From: Saccharopolyspora oryzae
GTDB lineage: Bacteria > Actinomycetota > Actinomycetes > Mycobacteriales > Pseudonocardiaceae
Direction of reading: 5' to 3'
Length of the DNA stretch: 56,826 bases
NCBI RefSeq assembly: GCF_027853915.1
Contig: NZ_JAQGLA010000044.1
Span: 1-56,826 of the forward strand
Positions 8,561 to 19,127 of this stretch are shown here, piece by piece. Position 1 is the stretch's first letter; each line of letters begins with the position of its first letter. The notes below the pieces were generated by a model that was given only the letters and a program-made list of their open reading frames with translations, ran no database searches and was not told the origin of the DNA. Made by a program: the position numbers and the translations under genes.

Positions 8561-9391
8561 CTAGCCCATGAGTCGTAAGCAAATTTCACGTCGATAACGG
8601 GACAACGCGGCAACGAGCCCGTTGACTCCGGCCGGAGCGATCAGGGTGTGCGTGCCGCGAGGCGGCTGAACGGTGCTGGCAACCCGCCCCGAAGGCGCGT
8701 GATGCGTGACGATCGCCCACGGCGCGAAATGGATTCGCCCTGCATCGTCCCGAATCGCAGCGTTCAGCTGCCCGATGACGCGGTCGCTCAGCGTCACGAG
8801 CCGGCCCACTTCTCTGGCGTCGGCTGGGTCCAGGTCCGCTTGACCGAGTTCGTAGGCTATCCAATCGCCCTGGTCTGACTTGTGATTCTCGGCTTCTAGG
8901 GCTGCTGCAGACAGGATTTCCGTTGGCACTAGGACACTTCGCCCGTTCGCCGGGTTGACGTCGGGCAAGCAGTCCACGACCGATCGTTCCGCCTCGGCGG
9001 CAGCGACTTCATCGATCCATACGCGGTCACCTCTCAGGACGATGCGGAACGCCAGGTTGTTCACCGCCGCCATCGCGCGGGTTTCCGGCTCGTCGGGCGC
9101 CGTCAGGTACAGGTACGTCAGCGAGTGGCCGTAGGCCAGGGCGGACACGATCTCGTACCACTGGTCGCTAAGCCGCCCGCGGTCGATCCAGCCCTTGGCG
9201 CGCACGCTGTCCTCTGCTGCTTCCAGCACCGCTTTCGGGTCTTCCGGCTGGTCGAGTCCGCTGTCGCGGGACGTGACGAACGCCGGGATGTCGAACCTGC
9301 GCTGCGCTTCTACCGACGACACGCCCCCGGAGTCGTGGCGGGCTTTCTCGTGTCGCACGATCGCGCCGAATTCCCAGAAGCTGCACTCCAC
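8561..9391 (-). CDS. EspG-family ESX secretion-associated protein
   Basis: A 276-residue cytoplasmic protein. It shows the EspG pattern: an N-terminal F-W-E-F-G-A-I-V segment, a short-residue loop leading to I-P-A-F-V, then A-L-A-Y-G-H-S-L-T-Y-L-Y and a C-terminal V-Q-P-P-R-G-T-H-T-L-I-A-P-A-G strand. EspG proteins bind PE/PPE-type substrates and deliver them to type VII secretion systems. The gene is 127 bases upstream of the WXG-like gene on the same strand. No EccB/C/D/E or mycosin genes are in the window, so the secretion machine must be elsewhere. Confidence 0.8.
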   Translation of the reverse strand: MECSFWEFGAIVRHEKARHDSGGVSSVEAQRRFDIPAFVTSRDSGLDQPEDPKAVLEAAEDSVRAKGWIDRGRLSDQWYEIVSALAYGHSLTYLYLTAPDEPETRAMAAVNNLAFRIVLRGDRVWIDEVAAAEAERSVVDCLPDVNPANGRSVLVPTEILSAAALEAENHKSDQGDWIAYELGQADLDPADAREVGRLVTLSDRVIGQLNAAIRDDAGRIHFAPWAIVTHHAPSGRVASTVQPPRGTHTLIAPAGVNGLVAALSRYRREICLRLMG

Positions 9392-9504
9392 CCCAGACCT
9401 CGCAATGCCGCTCGCACGGATCTTCCGAGGATCTTCCAGGTTAGCCAGGAGTGCTGGAACGCATAGGGAAAGCCAGTTGTTTCACCGGAAAAGACCAGAT
9501 GCCG

Positions 9505-11328
<1,824 letters not shown>

Positions 11329-11439
11329 CACGCACCCCTCTCGAGTCCCGCGAGGCCGACAACCTCAGTATGGGAACTGCGCGCAGGGGCGTCCACCTGG
11401 GCAAAGAGGTGCGCGAGTGGCGGGAGCGACCACCGCCGC

Positions 11440-12006
11440 TCACGAGGCCGGTTTGGCCCGGACGTGCATCCGCTCGCCCTGCGGGCCGAACAGGCTCAGG
11501 ACTTCGACGGGCGCCTCACCGGTGCTGCCGAACCAGTGCGGGAGGCGGGTGTCGAACTCGGCGGCCTCCCCCACCTTGAGCACCACGTCGTGCTGAGCGA
11601 GCACCAGCCGAAGCTTCCCGCTCAGCACGTACAGCCACTCGTAGCCCTCGTGGGTGCGCGGGTCCGGTTCGCTGCGCGCCGGACCGATGATCATCTTGAA
11701 CGCCTGCAGCCCGCCCGGCTGCTGGGTCAGCGGGACCACCGTGGTGGCGTCGCCGTGCTTTACCGGCTTCATCCGCACCCTCGGGTCGCCGACCGGTGGG
11801 GCGCCGACCAGCTCGTCCAGCGGCACCTGGTGGGCGTGGGCGATCGGCAGCAGCAGCTCCAGGCTCGGTTTGCGCTGCCCGGACTCCAGGCGCGAGAGCG
11901 TGCTGACCGAGATGCCGGTCTTCTCCGACAGCGCCGACAGGGTGCATTTGCGCTGCTGGCGGATACCTCTGAGGCGCGGTCCGACCGCGGCGAGCACTTC
12001 GTCCAT
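11440..12006 (-). CDS. XRE-family regulator with C-terminal cupin domain
   Basis: A 188-residue protein. Residues 8-65 are a helix-turn-helix (T-L-S-A-L-S-E-K-T-G-I-S-V-S-T-L-S-R-L-E). Residues about 105-180 are a cupin barrel (R-T-H-E-G-Y-E-W-L-Y-V-L-S-G and P-H-W-F-G). I chose the ATG at 12004-12006, which gives the standard short N-terminus of this family; the open frame continues upstream but has no family similarity. It is divergent from the methyltransferase gene with an 88-base gap, so it plausibly controls that gene and itself. The ligand is unknown. Confidence 0.88.
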   Translation of the reverse strand: MDEVLAAVGPRLRGIRQQRKCTLSALSEKTGISVSTLSRLESGQRKPSLELLLPIAHAHQVPLDELVGAPPVGDPRVRMKPVKHGDATTVVPLTQQPGGLQAFKMIIGPARSEPDPRTHEGYEWLYVLSGKLRLVLAQHDVVLKVGEAAEFDTRLPHWFGSTGEAPVEVLSLFGPQGERMHVRAKPAS

Positions 12007-12094
12007 GACCTCATTGCAGAAACAGCAACAAGGTTTGTCAAGTCGGCCGGCACGCGCGCATCGTGGCTCCAGACCACCTCGGATTGGAGTGCGG

Positions 12095-12925
12095 ATGACC
12101 GACCTCGACTGGGCCGCGATGGCCGATGTGATGGAGCTCGAAGGCGAGGTGAACCGCCCGTACGTGCAGCAGGCGCTGGCGGAGCTGGCGCACCTGGAAC
12201 CGCAGCGGATCATGGACGTCGGCAGCGGCCCCGGCGTGGCCGCCTGCCAGCTGGCGGCGGCGTTCCCGCCGGCCCAGGTGACCGCGGTCGACGGCACGCC
12301 GGAGCTGCTGGTGCGGGCCGAGCAGCGGGCGAAGCGGCTCGGCGTCGAGCTGCGCACCCGGGAGGCCGAGTTCCCGGCCGGGCTCGACGAGCTGGAGGCC
12401 GCGGACCTGATCTGGTCGGCGCAGGCCGTGCACCACGTCGGCGACCAGCAGGACGCGCTGAACCGGATGGCGCGACTGCTGACGGCAGGCGGCGTGCTGG
12501 CGGTCGTGGAGGGCGGGTTGCCGACCCGCTGGCTGCCGAACGACCTCGGCTTCGGCCGCCCCGGCCTGCAGACGCGGATCGACGCGGCGATGTCCGAGCG
12601 GTTCAACCAGATGCGCGCCGAGCTGCCCGGATCGGTCGCGACCGCGGAGACCTGGGCGGACATGCTGCGGACGGCCGGGCTCGTCGAGGCGCGCAGCAAG
12701 ACGTTCCTGGTGGACCGGCCGGCGCCGCTGGACGGCGACACCCGGCGGTGGGTGCGCGGAACCCTCGAACGCTACCGCCACGGCCTCGACGGCCAGCTGG
12801 ACGCCGAGGACCTGGCGACGGTGGACCGGCTGCTCGACCCGGCCGATCCGGCGGGCATCGACCGGCGCCCGGACCTGTTCCTGCTCACCGCCAAAACGGT
12901 CCACTTCGGACGCAGAGCGGCCTGA
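12095..12925 (+). CDS. SAM-dependent class I methyltransferase
   Basis: A 276-residue protein with the Rossmann-fold methyltransferase motif I (M-D-V-G-S-G-P-G-V-A), motif II acidic residue in A-V-D-G-T-P and motif IV/post-I region (D-L-I-W-S-A-Q-A-V-H-H-V-G-D). The start ATG at 12095 lies just after GGAGTGCGG. The acceptor substrate cannot be deduced. Divergent arrangement with the XRE-cupin gene suggests they form one regulatory pair. Confidence 0.85.
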   Translation: MTDLDWAAMADVMELEGEVNRPYVQQALAELAHLEPQRIMDVGSGPGVAACQLAAAFPPAQVTAVDGTPELLVRAEQRAKRLGVELRTREAEFPAGLDELEAADLIWSAQAVHHVGDQQDALNRMARLLTAGGVLAVVEGGLPTRWLPNDLGFGRPGLQTRIDAAMSERFNQMRAELPGSVATAETWADMLRTAGLVEARSKTFLVDRPAPLDGDTRRWVRGTLERYRHGLDGQLDAEDLATVDRLLDPADPAGIDRRPDLFLLTAKTVHFGRRAA

Positions 12926-12929
12926 AAGA

Positions 12930-12966
12930 GCGCGATCTCGCGGTACTTCCCACCGCGAGATCGCGC
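12930..12966. terminator. Bidirectional terminator hairpin
   Basis: A perfect 15-bp stem (GCGCGATCTCGCGGT at 12930-12944 with 12952-12966) and a 7-base loop lie between the convergent methyltransferase and DUF3060 genes. The stem starts five bases after the methyltransferase stop and ends seven bases before the DUF3060 stop. Confidence 0.85.
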
Positions 12967-12972
12967 CTGGGC

Positions 12973-13533
12973 TCACGGGGTCGCGGAGCCGCCCTGGGAG
13001 ACGTCGTTGCCGCGCGGGTTGATCACCTGCGGCTGACCGGTGGCGTAGCGCACCGTGTCGCCGGTGCCGACGGCGATGATCTTCTGCGCCGAGCCGACCT
13101 GGACGGTGGAGTTGGCGCCCTGGACCTTGACCAGGGTGCAGGTGCCGTTCAGCGTCAGGTCGACGTCGCTGCCCAGCACGATGACCTTCCGCGACTGGCA
13201 GTCCTCGGTCAGCTTGGTGCCGCTGTCCCGGACGATCAGCGGCTGACCGCCGTGCTGCTGCCCCTGGAAGTTCCCGCCTTCGGAACCGTCGTCGAACTGC
13301 TCGTCGGCGTCGGTCGGCTCCTCCACGACCGGCAGCGGAGCAGCCGCGTCACCGGAGGAGACCGGCGGCTCACCGGGCATCCCGGCGAAGTCGGAGGGCG
13401 CCTGCTCGCTCGAGGAGCAGCCCGCGACCAGCAGCGCGGTCAGGCCGGCCCCGGCCAGGACCGCGCCGAAGCGCCTCGCAGCGCCCGTCGCGCGCACCCG
13501 GGCTGAACCGTTCACCTGTCGATCTACCTGCAT
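12973..13533 (-). CDS. DUF3060 lipoprotein at the end of the mce4 operon
   Basis: A 186-residue secreted lipoprotein: a basic N-region, a hydrophobic stretch and the lipobox L-L-V-A-G-C, then an acidic Pro-rich linker. It ends in a DUF3060 beta-solenoid-like repeat (V-I-V-L-G-S-D-V-D-L-T-L-N-G-T-C, V-K-V-Q-G-A-N-S-T-V, I-I-A-V-G-T-G-D-T-V). It starts 48 bases after mce4F. I prefer the ATG at 13533; a GTG at 13554 is in frame. A TAATTT hexamer seven bases before the ATG would fit a leaderless promoter. In M. tuberculosis this slot holds the Mce-associated proteins (Rv3492c-Rv3493c); here a different exported protein takes it. Confidence 0.8.
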   Translation of the reverse strand: MQVDRQVNGSARVRATGAARRFGAVLAGAGLTALLVAGCSSSEQAPSDFAGMPGEPPVSSGDAAAPLPVVEEPTDADEQFDDGSEGGNFQGQQHGGQPLIVRDSGTKLTEDCQSRKVIVLGSDVDLTLNGTCTLVKVQGANSTVQVGSAQKIIAVGTGDTVRYATGQPQVINPRGNDVSQGGSATP

Positions 13534-13581
13534 GTTCAACAAATTATCAACCACTACCGCAGGTCAGCCGACCAGGCCCTC

Positions 13582-14730
13582 CTAGGGCTTGAACGGGGGC
13601 GGCGGTGGGACCGGGTCCGGGATCGGCGCGCGCGGCGCGTTCTGGGAGCCGCGGACGCTGATCACGCTGCCCGGGGGCTCGTCGCAGCCGAGGTCCTCGT
13701 TGACCGGGCCGGGCGCCGTTTCGCTGCCCGGGCGGCGGGGCGTGCCCTCGTAGCCCCGGGTGCAGGCGATCGGGTTGAAGAAGTTCAGGACCAGCCCGAG
13801 GTGACCGGTGCCGTCCGGGGACAGCGTGTGCGAGAAGGCCGAGATGACCGGCAGCGCCACCAGCATCTGCTCCATGCCCGCCGTGCGGACCTCGGTGATC
13901 TTCATCGTGGTCAGCAGGTTGGCCGTCACCACGCCGAAGTCGGTGCCCGCGCTGTCCAGCAGCCCCTGCACCTCCTGGCTGGCGACCGGCGCGTCCCGGA
14001 TGATCCCGCGCAGGTCCGGGTCGGACTCCTTGAGCCGCCCGGAGATCTGGCGCAGGCCGCTGCTGAACGACTTGATCTGCTCGCCCTGCTCCTGCTGGGT
14101 GCGCAGCACGACGTCGCTGTTGTTCAGCAGCTCCGTCGTCTGCGGCAGGTGCTGCTGGGCCGCGGCGGTCACCGAGCTGGTCGAGTCCAGCAGGCGTTGC
14201 AGGTGCGCACCGGTTCCGTCGAAGGCGGTGCCGACCTCGTCGACGACCGTGCGCAGGTCGTCGACCGGGACGCTTCCGACCAGCCGGTCCAGGTCGACCA
14301 GCAGCGACTCCGGGGGCAGCGGCACGTCGGTGCGGTCCTGCGCGATCACCGCCCCGTCCGCCAGGTGCGGACCGCCGTCGCGGCCCGGCCGCAGGTCCAG
14401 GTACTGCTCGCCGACCGCCGCCCGGTTGGCCACCGCCGCCCGGGTGTCGGCCGGGATCGGCGGGGCGGAGTCGTCGATGTGCAGCTCGGCGTCGAGGCCG
14501 GCGGCGGTCAACCGCATCGCGGTGACCCGGCCCACCGCCACACCGCGGTAGGTGACCTCGGAGTTGGTGAACAACCCGCCGGAGTCGGCCAGCTGCACAG
14601 TCACCGAGTAGCCGTTGCCGCCGAAGAACCGGTCCAGCCCGGCGTAGCGACCACCGGTGTAGCCGATGCCGACGACGGCCAGGACCAGGAACAGCGCCAG
14701 GTGCACCTTGGTCTTGCGGCTGAACATCAC
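13582..14730 (-). CDS. mce4F: Mce-family protein, MceF position of the Mce4 sterol importer
   Basis: A 382-residue protein with one N-terminal membrane helix, an MCE domain at about residues 38-120 (Y-S-V-T-V-Q-L-A-D-S-G-G-L, Y-R-G-V-A-V-G-R-V, V-G-E-Q-Y-L-D-L), a long helical region and a Pro-rich C-terminus. The Mce subunits assemble a periplasm-spanning lipid channel fed by the YrbE/MlkA ABC-type permease. The GTG start overlaps the mce4E stop (GTGA). It is the last mce gene of the operon, followed 27-48 bases later by the DUF3060 gene. Confidence 0.9.
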   Translation of the reverse strand: MMFSRKTKVHLALFLVLAVVGIGYTGGRYAGLDRFFGGNGYSVTVQLADSGGLFTNSEVTYRGVAVGRVTAMRLTAAGLDAELHIDDSAPPIPADTRAAVANRAAVGEQYLDLRPGRDGGPHLADGAVIAQDRTDVPLPPESLLVDLDRLVGSVPVDDLRTVVDEVGTAFDGTGAHLQRLLDSTSSVTAAAQQHLPQTTELLNNSDVVLRTQQEQGEQIKSFSSGLRQISGRLKESDPDLRGIIRDAPVASQEVQGLLDSAGTDFGVVTANLLTTMKITEVRTAGMEQMLVALPVISAFSHTLSPDGTGHLGLVLNFFNPIACTRGYEGTPRRPGSETAPGPVNEDLGCDEPPGSVISVRGSQNAPRAPIPDPVPPPPPFKP

Positions 14731-15884
14731 TGGCCTCCCAGCAGCGGCGGGACGGGGAGCAGCGGCTTCGAGCCGGGTTGCGACGGGCTCGGCAGCGGGA
14801 GCGGTGGCAGCGGCGGGGCCGGTGGCGGCAGCCGCAGGCCCGACTGCCCGGAGTCGCTGATGCCCGGGATCGGGATCAGCGGCCCGGAGGAGCGGGTGAG
14901 GTTCTCCACGATGCCGCTCAGGTCCAGGTCGAAGCGGACGTCGGCGTTGACGAAGTCGCCCTTGAGCGGCTTCATCACGTATTCCGGGAACGGGTAGGTC
15001 GCCAGGTAGCCGATGGCGTCGGGCAGCTTGTCGCCGGTGTCGGCGAGCTTCTGCAGCGTGGGGGTCAGCGCGCGCAGGTCGGCCAGCATGTCGTCCTTGC
15101 TGCGGTTGACGGTGTCGACCGCGACGCCGGAGAGCCGGTCCAGCGACTGCAGCATCCCCACCAGCTGGTCGCGCTGCTCGTTCAGCGCCTGCAACCCCGG
15201 CCCGATCTTGTCGAGCGCTTCGGACACCGTGCCGGTCTCCTCCCGCAGCGTCGTCGACAGCCGGTCGAGACCGTCGATGGCCCGGGTGATGTTCTCCTTC
15301 TGACCGTCCAACCTGGACACCGTCTCGTTCAGGTTGTTCAGCAGCGAGCGGATTTCCGGCTCGTTGCCGGTGAAGGCCTTGTTCAGCTCCCGCACGATGT
15401 CCTGCACCTGCGCCACCCCGCCGCCGTTGAGCAGCATCGACAGCGCGCCGAGCACCTCCTCGACCTGCGGGTTCCGGTTGGTGCGCTCCAGCGGGATCAC
15501 CGCGCCGTCGGCGAGCTGGGCGGATGCGGGTTTAGCGGGTTCGGCGAGTTCGACGAACTTCTCCCCCAGCAAGCTGGACTGGCGGAGCCGGGCGTCGGCG
15601 TTGGCCGGCAACCGCACGTCGCCGTTGACCGACATCCGCACCAGCGCCGTGGTGTTGTCCGGGCCGAGCTCGATGCTCTCCACCCGGCCGACCGGCACGT
15701 CGTTGACCTTCACGCTGGACTGCGGCACCAGGTCCAGCACGTCGGCGAACTGCGCGCTCACCTGGTACGGCCGGTCGCCCAGCTCGGCACCACCGGGCAG
15801 CGGAGCGTTGTACAGGCCGGTGAACCCTCCGGCCGAGCAACCGGACACCATGAACATCACCAGGACCAGCGCACTCCGCTTCAT
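14727..15884 (-). CDS. mce4E: Mce-family lipoprotein, MceE (LprN-like)
   Basis: A 385-residue lipoprotein. The signal peptide ends with the lipobox M-V-S-G-C (Cys16), the mark of MceE members, followed by the MCE domain (Y-Q-V-S-A-Q-F-A-D-V-L-D-L, V-N-D-V-P-V-G-R-V, L-G-E-K-F-V-E-L). A long coiled helical segment and a Pro-rich tail complete it. I place the start at the ATG at 15882-15884, which overlaps the mce4D stop; longer frames upstream belong to mce4D in another frame. Confidence 0.9.
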   Translation of the reverse strand: MKRSALVLVMFMVSGCSAGGFTGLYNAPLPGGAELGDRPYQVSAQFADVLDLVPQSSVKVNDVPVGRVESIELGPDNTTALVRMSVNGDVRLPANADARLRQSSLLGEKFVELAEPAKPASAQLADGAVIPLERTNRNPQVEEVLGALSMLLNGGGVAQVQDIVRELNKAFTGNEPEIRSLLNNLNETVSRLDGQKENITRAIDGLDRLSTTLREETGTVSEALDKIGPGLQALNEQRDQLVGMLQSLDRLSGVAVDTVNRSKDDMLADLRALTPTLQKLADTGDKLPDAIGYLATYPFPEYVMKPLKGDFVNADVRFDLDLSGIVENLTRSSGPLIPIPGISDSGQSGLRLPPPAPPLPPLPLPSPSQPGSKPLLPVPPLLGGQ

Positions 15885-17080
15885 TGGCCGCCTCCCTTGC
15901 GGTTGGCGTCCACCAGCGGCAACGGCAGCGGCGGCAGTTGGCCCTGCTGGAGGTAGTGCATGGTCTCGCCGATCGAGGGCAGTCCGAGCTTGCCGTCGAG
16001 CACCGGCGCCACTTCGTCGCACGCCTTCTTGAGCTCTTCGGGCACCGGTTCCGGCATGGTGTTCTGGATCAGCTTGCACACCATCAGGATCGGCGGGTTG
16101 GTCAGCTCGTTGATGTGACCGCGCACGGTCACGCTGCCCGAGGCGGAGTCGTAGGCGTTGATGAAGTTCGTCGCGCCCAGCGGCGCCACGTCGAGCACTT
16201 CGCCCAGCGCCTTGCGCTGGTCCACCAGCGCCTGCGTGACGCCGGTCAGGTTGTCCACATTGGACGCGATCTGCTCGCGGTTGTCCCGGATGAACGCCGA
16301 AACGTCGCCCAGCGCCCCCGAAAGCGACCCCAGCGCCGCACCCATCTGCTCCTGCTCGCTGCCGAGGAACCCGGCGACGTCGGCGAGACGCCCGTTGAAC
16401 TGCCGGATCTGCCCGTCGCTGGCGGCCAGCGCGGCGGTGAACTTGTTGAGGTTGTCCACCGTGGCGAACAGGTCTCCCTGGTTCTCCTGCAGCGTTCCGG
16501 CCAGATCACCGAGCTGCTTGACGGTGGTGTTGAGGTCCGCGCCGTTGCCGTTCAGGGCCGCGGCCGAGGTGTTCAGCACGTCCGTCAACGCCCCGGTGTT
16601 GTTCGCCCCGTCCGGCCCGAGCGCCTGCGCGAGCGTCCGCGCGCTCTTGTAGAGCTCGTCGAGCTCGGCCGGGGTTGCCGTGCGGTCCTTCTGCAGCACC
16701 GCGCCGGAGGCCAGCTCCGGACCGCCGGAGTAGGCCGGGGTGAGCTGCACGTACCGGTCGCTGACCAGGCTCGGCGCCACCACCACGGCCTTGACGTCGG
16801 CGGGGATCTGCACGTCCTCGTCGACGTGCAGGTCCACCCGGACCACCTCGCCCTGCGGCACCACGGCGTCGATCCGCCCCACCTCGACGCCGAGCACCCG
16901 CACGGTCGACCCGGCGTAGACGCCGACGGCCTTGTCGAAGTAGGCGGTCAGCGGCTTGACCGTCCCGCTGAACACCCACCACACACCCGCGCTGACCAGC
17001 AGCAACAGCACGCACCCGAGACCGATCACCTTGCCGGTCAGCGTTCGGGAACGGGGTCGCGACTCGTCCGGTTCGGACAT
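15881..17080 (-). CDS. mce4D: Mce-family protein, MceD position
   Basis: A 399-residue subunit with a short Arg/Ser-rich cytoplasmic start, one membrane helix at about residues 18-40, the MCE domain (L-T-A-Y-F-D-K-A-V-G-V-Y-A-G-S-T-V-R-V-L-G-V-E-V split by strands, and V-S-D-R-Y-V-Q-L), then amphipathic helices to about residue 300 and a Pro/Leu-rich tail. The ATG at 17078-17080 overlaps the mce4C stop by one base. Gene order and length match the D subunit of mce operons. Confidence 0.9.
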   Translation of the reverse strand: MSEPDESRPRSRTLTGKVIGLGCVLLLLVSAGVWWVFSGTVKPLTAYFDKAVGVYAGSTVRVLGVEVGRIDAVVPQGEVVRVDLHVDEDVQIPADVKAVVVAPSLVSDRYVQLTPAYSGGPELASGAVLQKDRTATPAELDELYKSARTLAQALGPDGANNTGALTDVLNTSAAALNGNGADLNTTVKQLGDLAGTLQENQGDLFATVDNLNKFTAALAASDGQIRQFNGRLADVAGFLGSEQEQMGAALGSLSGALGDVSAFIRDNREQIASNVDNLTGVTQALVDQRKALGEVLDVAPLGATNFINAYDSASGSVTVRGHINELTNPPILMVCKLIQNTMPEPVPEELKKACDEVAPVLDGKLGLPSIGETMHYLQQGQLPPLPLPLVDANRKGGGQ

Positions 17081-18096
17081 CAGCCACCTCCGACGGGTCG
17101 GCTCGGCACCGGGAGCTCGCAGGAGTTCGTGTTCGTCTGCAGCGGACCGGCGTTGATCGGGGGCGGGAACAACCCGCAGATGTAGCCGTCGAACCACCGG
17201 CCGTTGCCGACGGTGTTGTTGAACCCGCGCACGTACGGCGCCATCGCCGCGATGGTGCGGTTCAGGTTGTCCTGGTTGCGCTGCAGCATCTCGGTCAGCT
17301 GGTTGAGCTTGTCCAGCGTCGGCCGCAGCTGCGCCTGGTTGTCGGCGACCAGACCGCGCAGCTCGTCGGAGAGCTTCTGCGTCCCGCTCAGCAGCGAGGA
17401 GATCGCGCTGCGGCGCTGCTGCAGCTCGCCGAGCAGCAGGTTGCCGTCGGCGATCAGCCGCTGGACCTGCTCGTCGCGGTCGGCGACGATCTTGCTGACG
17501 CCGCTGGTGTTGCGCAGCAGCTCCGCCAGCTGCTGGTCGCGCGACGAGATCGTCTGCGACAGCGCGGAAAGCCCGTCCACCGCCTCGCCGAAGTGCTGCG
17601 GCGCGCCGCGGAAGGTGTCGGCGAGGGTGCGGAAGCTCTGCGCGAGCTGCTGGGTGTCGACCTGGTCGGCGGTGCGGGTGAGCTGGTCCAGCGCGTCGGG
17701 GATGTCGTAGGGCGCGGCGGTGCGCTCCACCGGGATCGGGTCGGACAGCTCCTGGTCGCCTTCCGGTTGCAGCGCCAGGAACTTCTCGCCGAGCAGCGTC
17801 TTGATCTCGATCCCGGCCCTGCTGCGGTCGCCCACCTCCGCGTCGTCGACGCGGAACGACACCAGCACCCGGTTGCCCTCCAGCGAGACGTCGGTGACCT
17901 CGCCGCTGCGGATCCCGGCGATGCGCACGTCGTTGCCCGCGGCGAGGCCGGCCGATTCGGTGAAGTACGCCTGGTAGGTGCGCCCGCCGAGCACCGGCAG
18001 GTCCTTGGCGAAGAACGCGCCCGTCGTCGCGCACACCAGCAGCACGACCGTCACCAGCCCGACGACCGCTTGGTTCCGCTCCCGCAACGGTTTCAC
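17080..18096 (-). CDS. mce4C: Mce-family protein, MceC position
   Basis: A 338-residue subunit. I choose the GTG at 18094-18096, which overlaps the mce4B stop as GTGA, the same coupling used at most junctions of this operon. One membrane helix (residues about 9-28) precedes the MCE domain (Y-Q-A-Y-F-T-E-S-A-G-L, I-A-G-I-R-S-G-E-V, L-G-E-K-F-L-A-L). A long helical needle segment follows. It ends with the Cys-containing segment Y-I-C-G-L-F-P-P-P that is typical of Mce B and C subunits. Confidence 0.9.
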   Translation of the reverse strand: MKPLRERNQAVVGLVTVVLLVCATTGAFFAKDLPVLGGRTYQAYFTESAGLAAGNDVRIAGIRSGEVTDVSLEGNRVLVSFRVDDAEVGDRSRAGIEIKTLLGEKFLALQPEGDQELSDPIPVERTAAPYDIPDALDQLTRTADQVDTQQLAQSFRTLADTFRGAPQHFGEAVDGLSALSQTISSRDQQLAELLRNTSGVSKIVADRDEQVQRLIADGNLLLGELQQRRSAISSLLSGTQKLSDELRGLVADNQAQLRPTLDKLNQLTEMLQRNQDNLNRTIAAMAPYVRGFNNTVGNGRWFDGYICGLFPPPINAGPLQTNTNSCELPVPSRPVGGG

Positions 18097-19127
18097 GACT
18101 GGCACCTCTCCGGCATCTCCGAGGGCGGCGCGGGCAGGATCGGGACCTTGATGTTGAGGTCGGAGATCCCGACGGTGCCCGACATCCGGCACAGGTAGAA
18201 GTTGAACCAGCTCCCGTAGCTGACGGTCCGGGTCAACGCGTTGAGCCGGTCCGGCACGGTCTGCAGGTCGTGCTCCAGCTTGGGCATGTCGGTGTTGAGC
18301 ACGGTGGTGACCCGGTCGAGCTCGACGATGTTGCGCCGCAGCGGTTCCCGGCCCTGCTCGAGCAGATCACCGGTGGTCCCGGCCAGCTCGTCGAGCGCGG
18401 AGATGGCTTCGCCGACGGGTTTCCGCTGCTCGGCGAGCCCGGTGGTCAGCTGTTGCAGCGAGTTGATCAGATCGCCCAGCTGCGGGCCTCGCGCGTTGAC
18501 CGCGCCGACCGCGGTGTTGAGGTTGTCGATCACCTGGCCGATCACCTCGTCCTTGCGGGCGAGCGTGGTGGTCAGCGACGCGGTGTGCGCGAGGAGGCTG
18601 TCCACAGTGCCCGATTCGCCTTGCAGCACCTGGACGATCTCACCGGAGAGCTGGTTGACGTCCTGCGGCGACAGCGCCTGGAACAGCGGCTTGAACCCGT
18701 TGAACAGCGCGGTGAGGTTCAACGCCGGGTGGGTGCGCTCCAGCGGGATCTCCCCGCCCGGCGGCAGCACGTCATCGGGGTTGCGGATCGCCGCGTCCAG
18801 CGCCAGGTACCGCTGCCCGGCCAGGTTGCGGTACTTCACCGTCGCCGAGGCGTCCCCCGGCAGCTTGCGGTTCGCGTCGACGTCGAAGCTGACCAGCGCG
18901 TGCTTGCCGTCGACGACCTCCAGCCCGGTGATCCGGCCGACCTTCACCCCGGCCATCCGCACGTCGTCGCCGAGGTTGAGCCCGGAGGCGTCGACGAACC
19001 GCGCGGTGTAAGCGCTGGACGAACTGGACGTCTGCGCCGAGATGGTCATCGCCAGCACGCTGGTCAGCACCACCGTGACCAGCGCGAACAGCCCGAGCTT
19101 GAGCAGCGGCGCAGTGATCGACCTCAT
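18093..19127 (-). CDS. mce4B: Mce-family protein, MceB position
   Basis: A 344-residue subunit with an N-terminal membrane helix (residues about 8-30), the MCE domain (Y-T-A-R-F-V-D-A-S-G-L, M-A-G-V-K-V-G-R-I, A-G-Q-R-Y-L-A-L), a helical rod and a C-terminus with paired Cys (Y-L-C-R-M-S-G and E-R-C). The ATG is coupled to the upstream gene by a 4-base overlap. It is the second mce gene, as in other mce operons. Confidence 0.9.
   Translation of the reverse strand: MRSITAPLLKLGLFALVTVVLTSVLAMTISAQTSSSSSAYTARFVDASGLNLGDDVRMAGVKVGRITGLEVVDGKHALVSFDVDANRKLPGDASATVKYRNLAGQRYLALDAAIRNPDDVLPPGGEIPLERTHPALNLTALFNGFKPLFQALSPQDVNQLSGEIVQVLQGESGTVDSLLAHTASLTTTLARKDEVIGQVIDNLNTAVGAVNARGPQLGDLINSLQQLTTGLAEQRKPVGEAISALDELAGTTGDLLEQGREPLRRNIVELDRVTTVLNTDMPKLEHDLQTVPDRLNALTRTVSYGSWFNFYLCRMSGTVGISDLNIKVPILPAPPSEMPERCQS

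Noticed and set aside
11440..12741. A 433-codon frame extending the XRE-cupin protein upstream
   Set aside because: The extra N-terminus is antisense to the methyltransferase gene and shows no family similarity; the helix-turn-helix begins right after the ATG at 12006.
15881..18034. A 717-codon minus-strand frame spanning mce4D and mce4C
   Set aside because: Only the part from 17080 down reads as a Mce protein; the upstream half is a shifted reading of mce4C. No fusion is implied.
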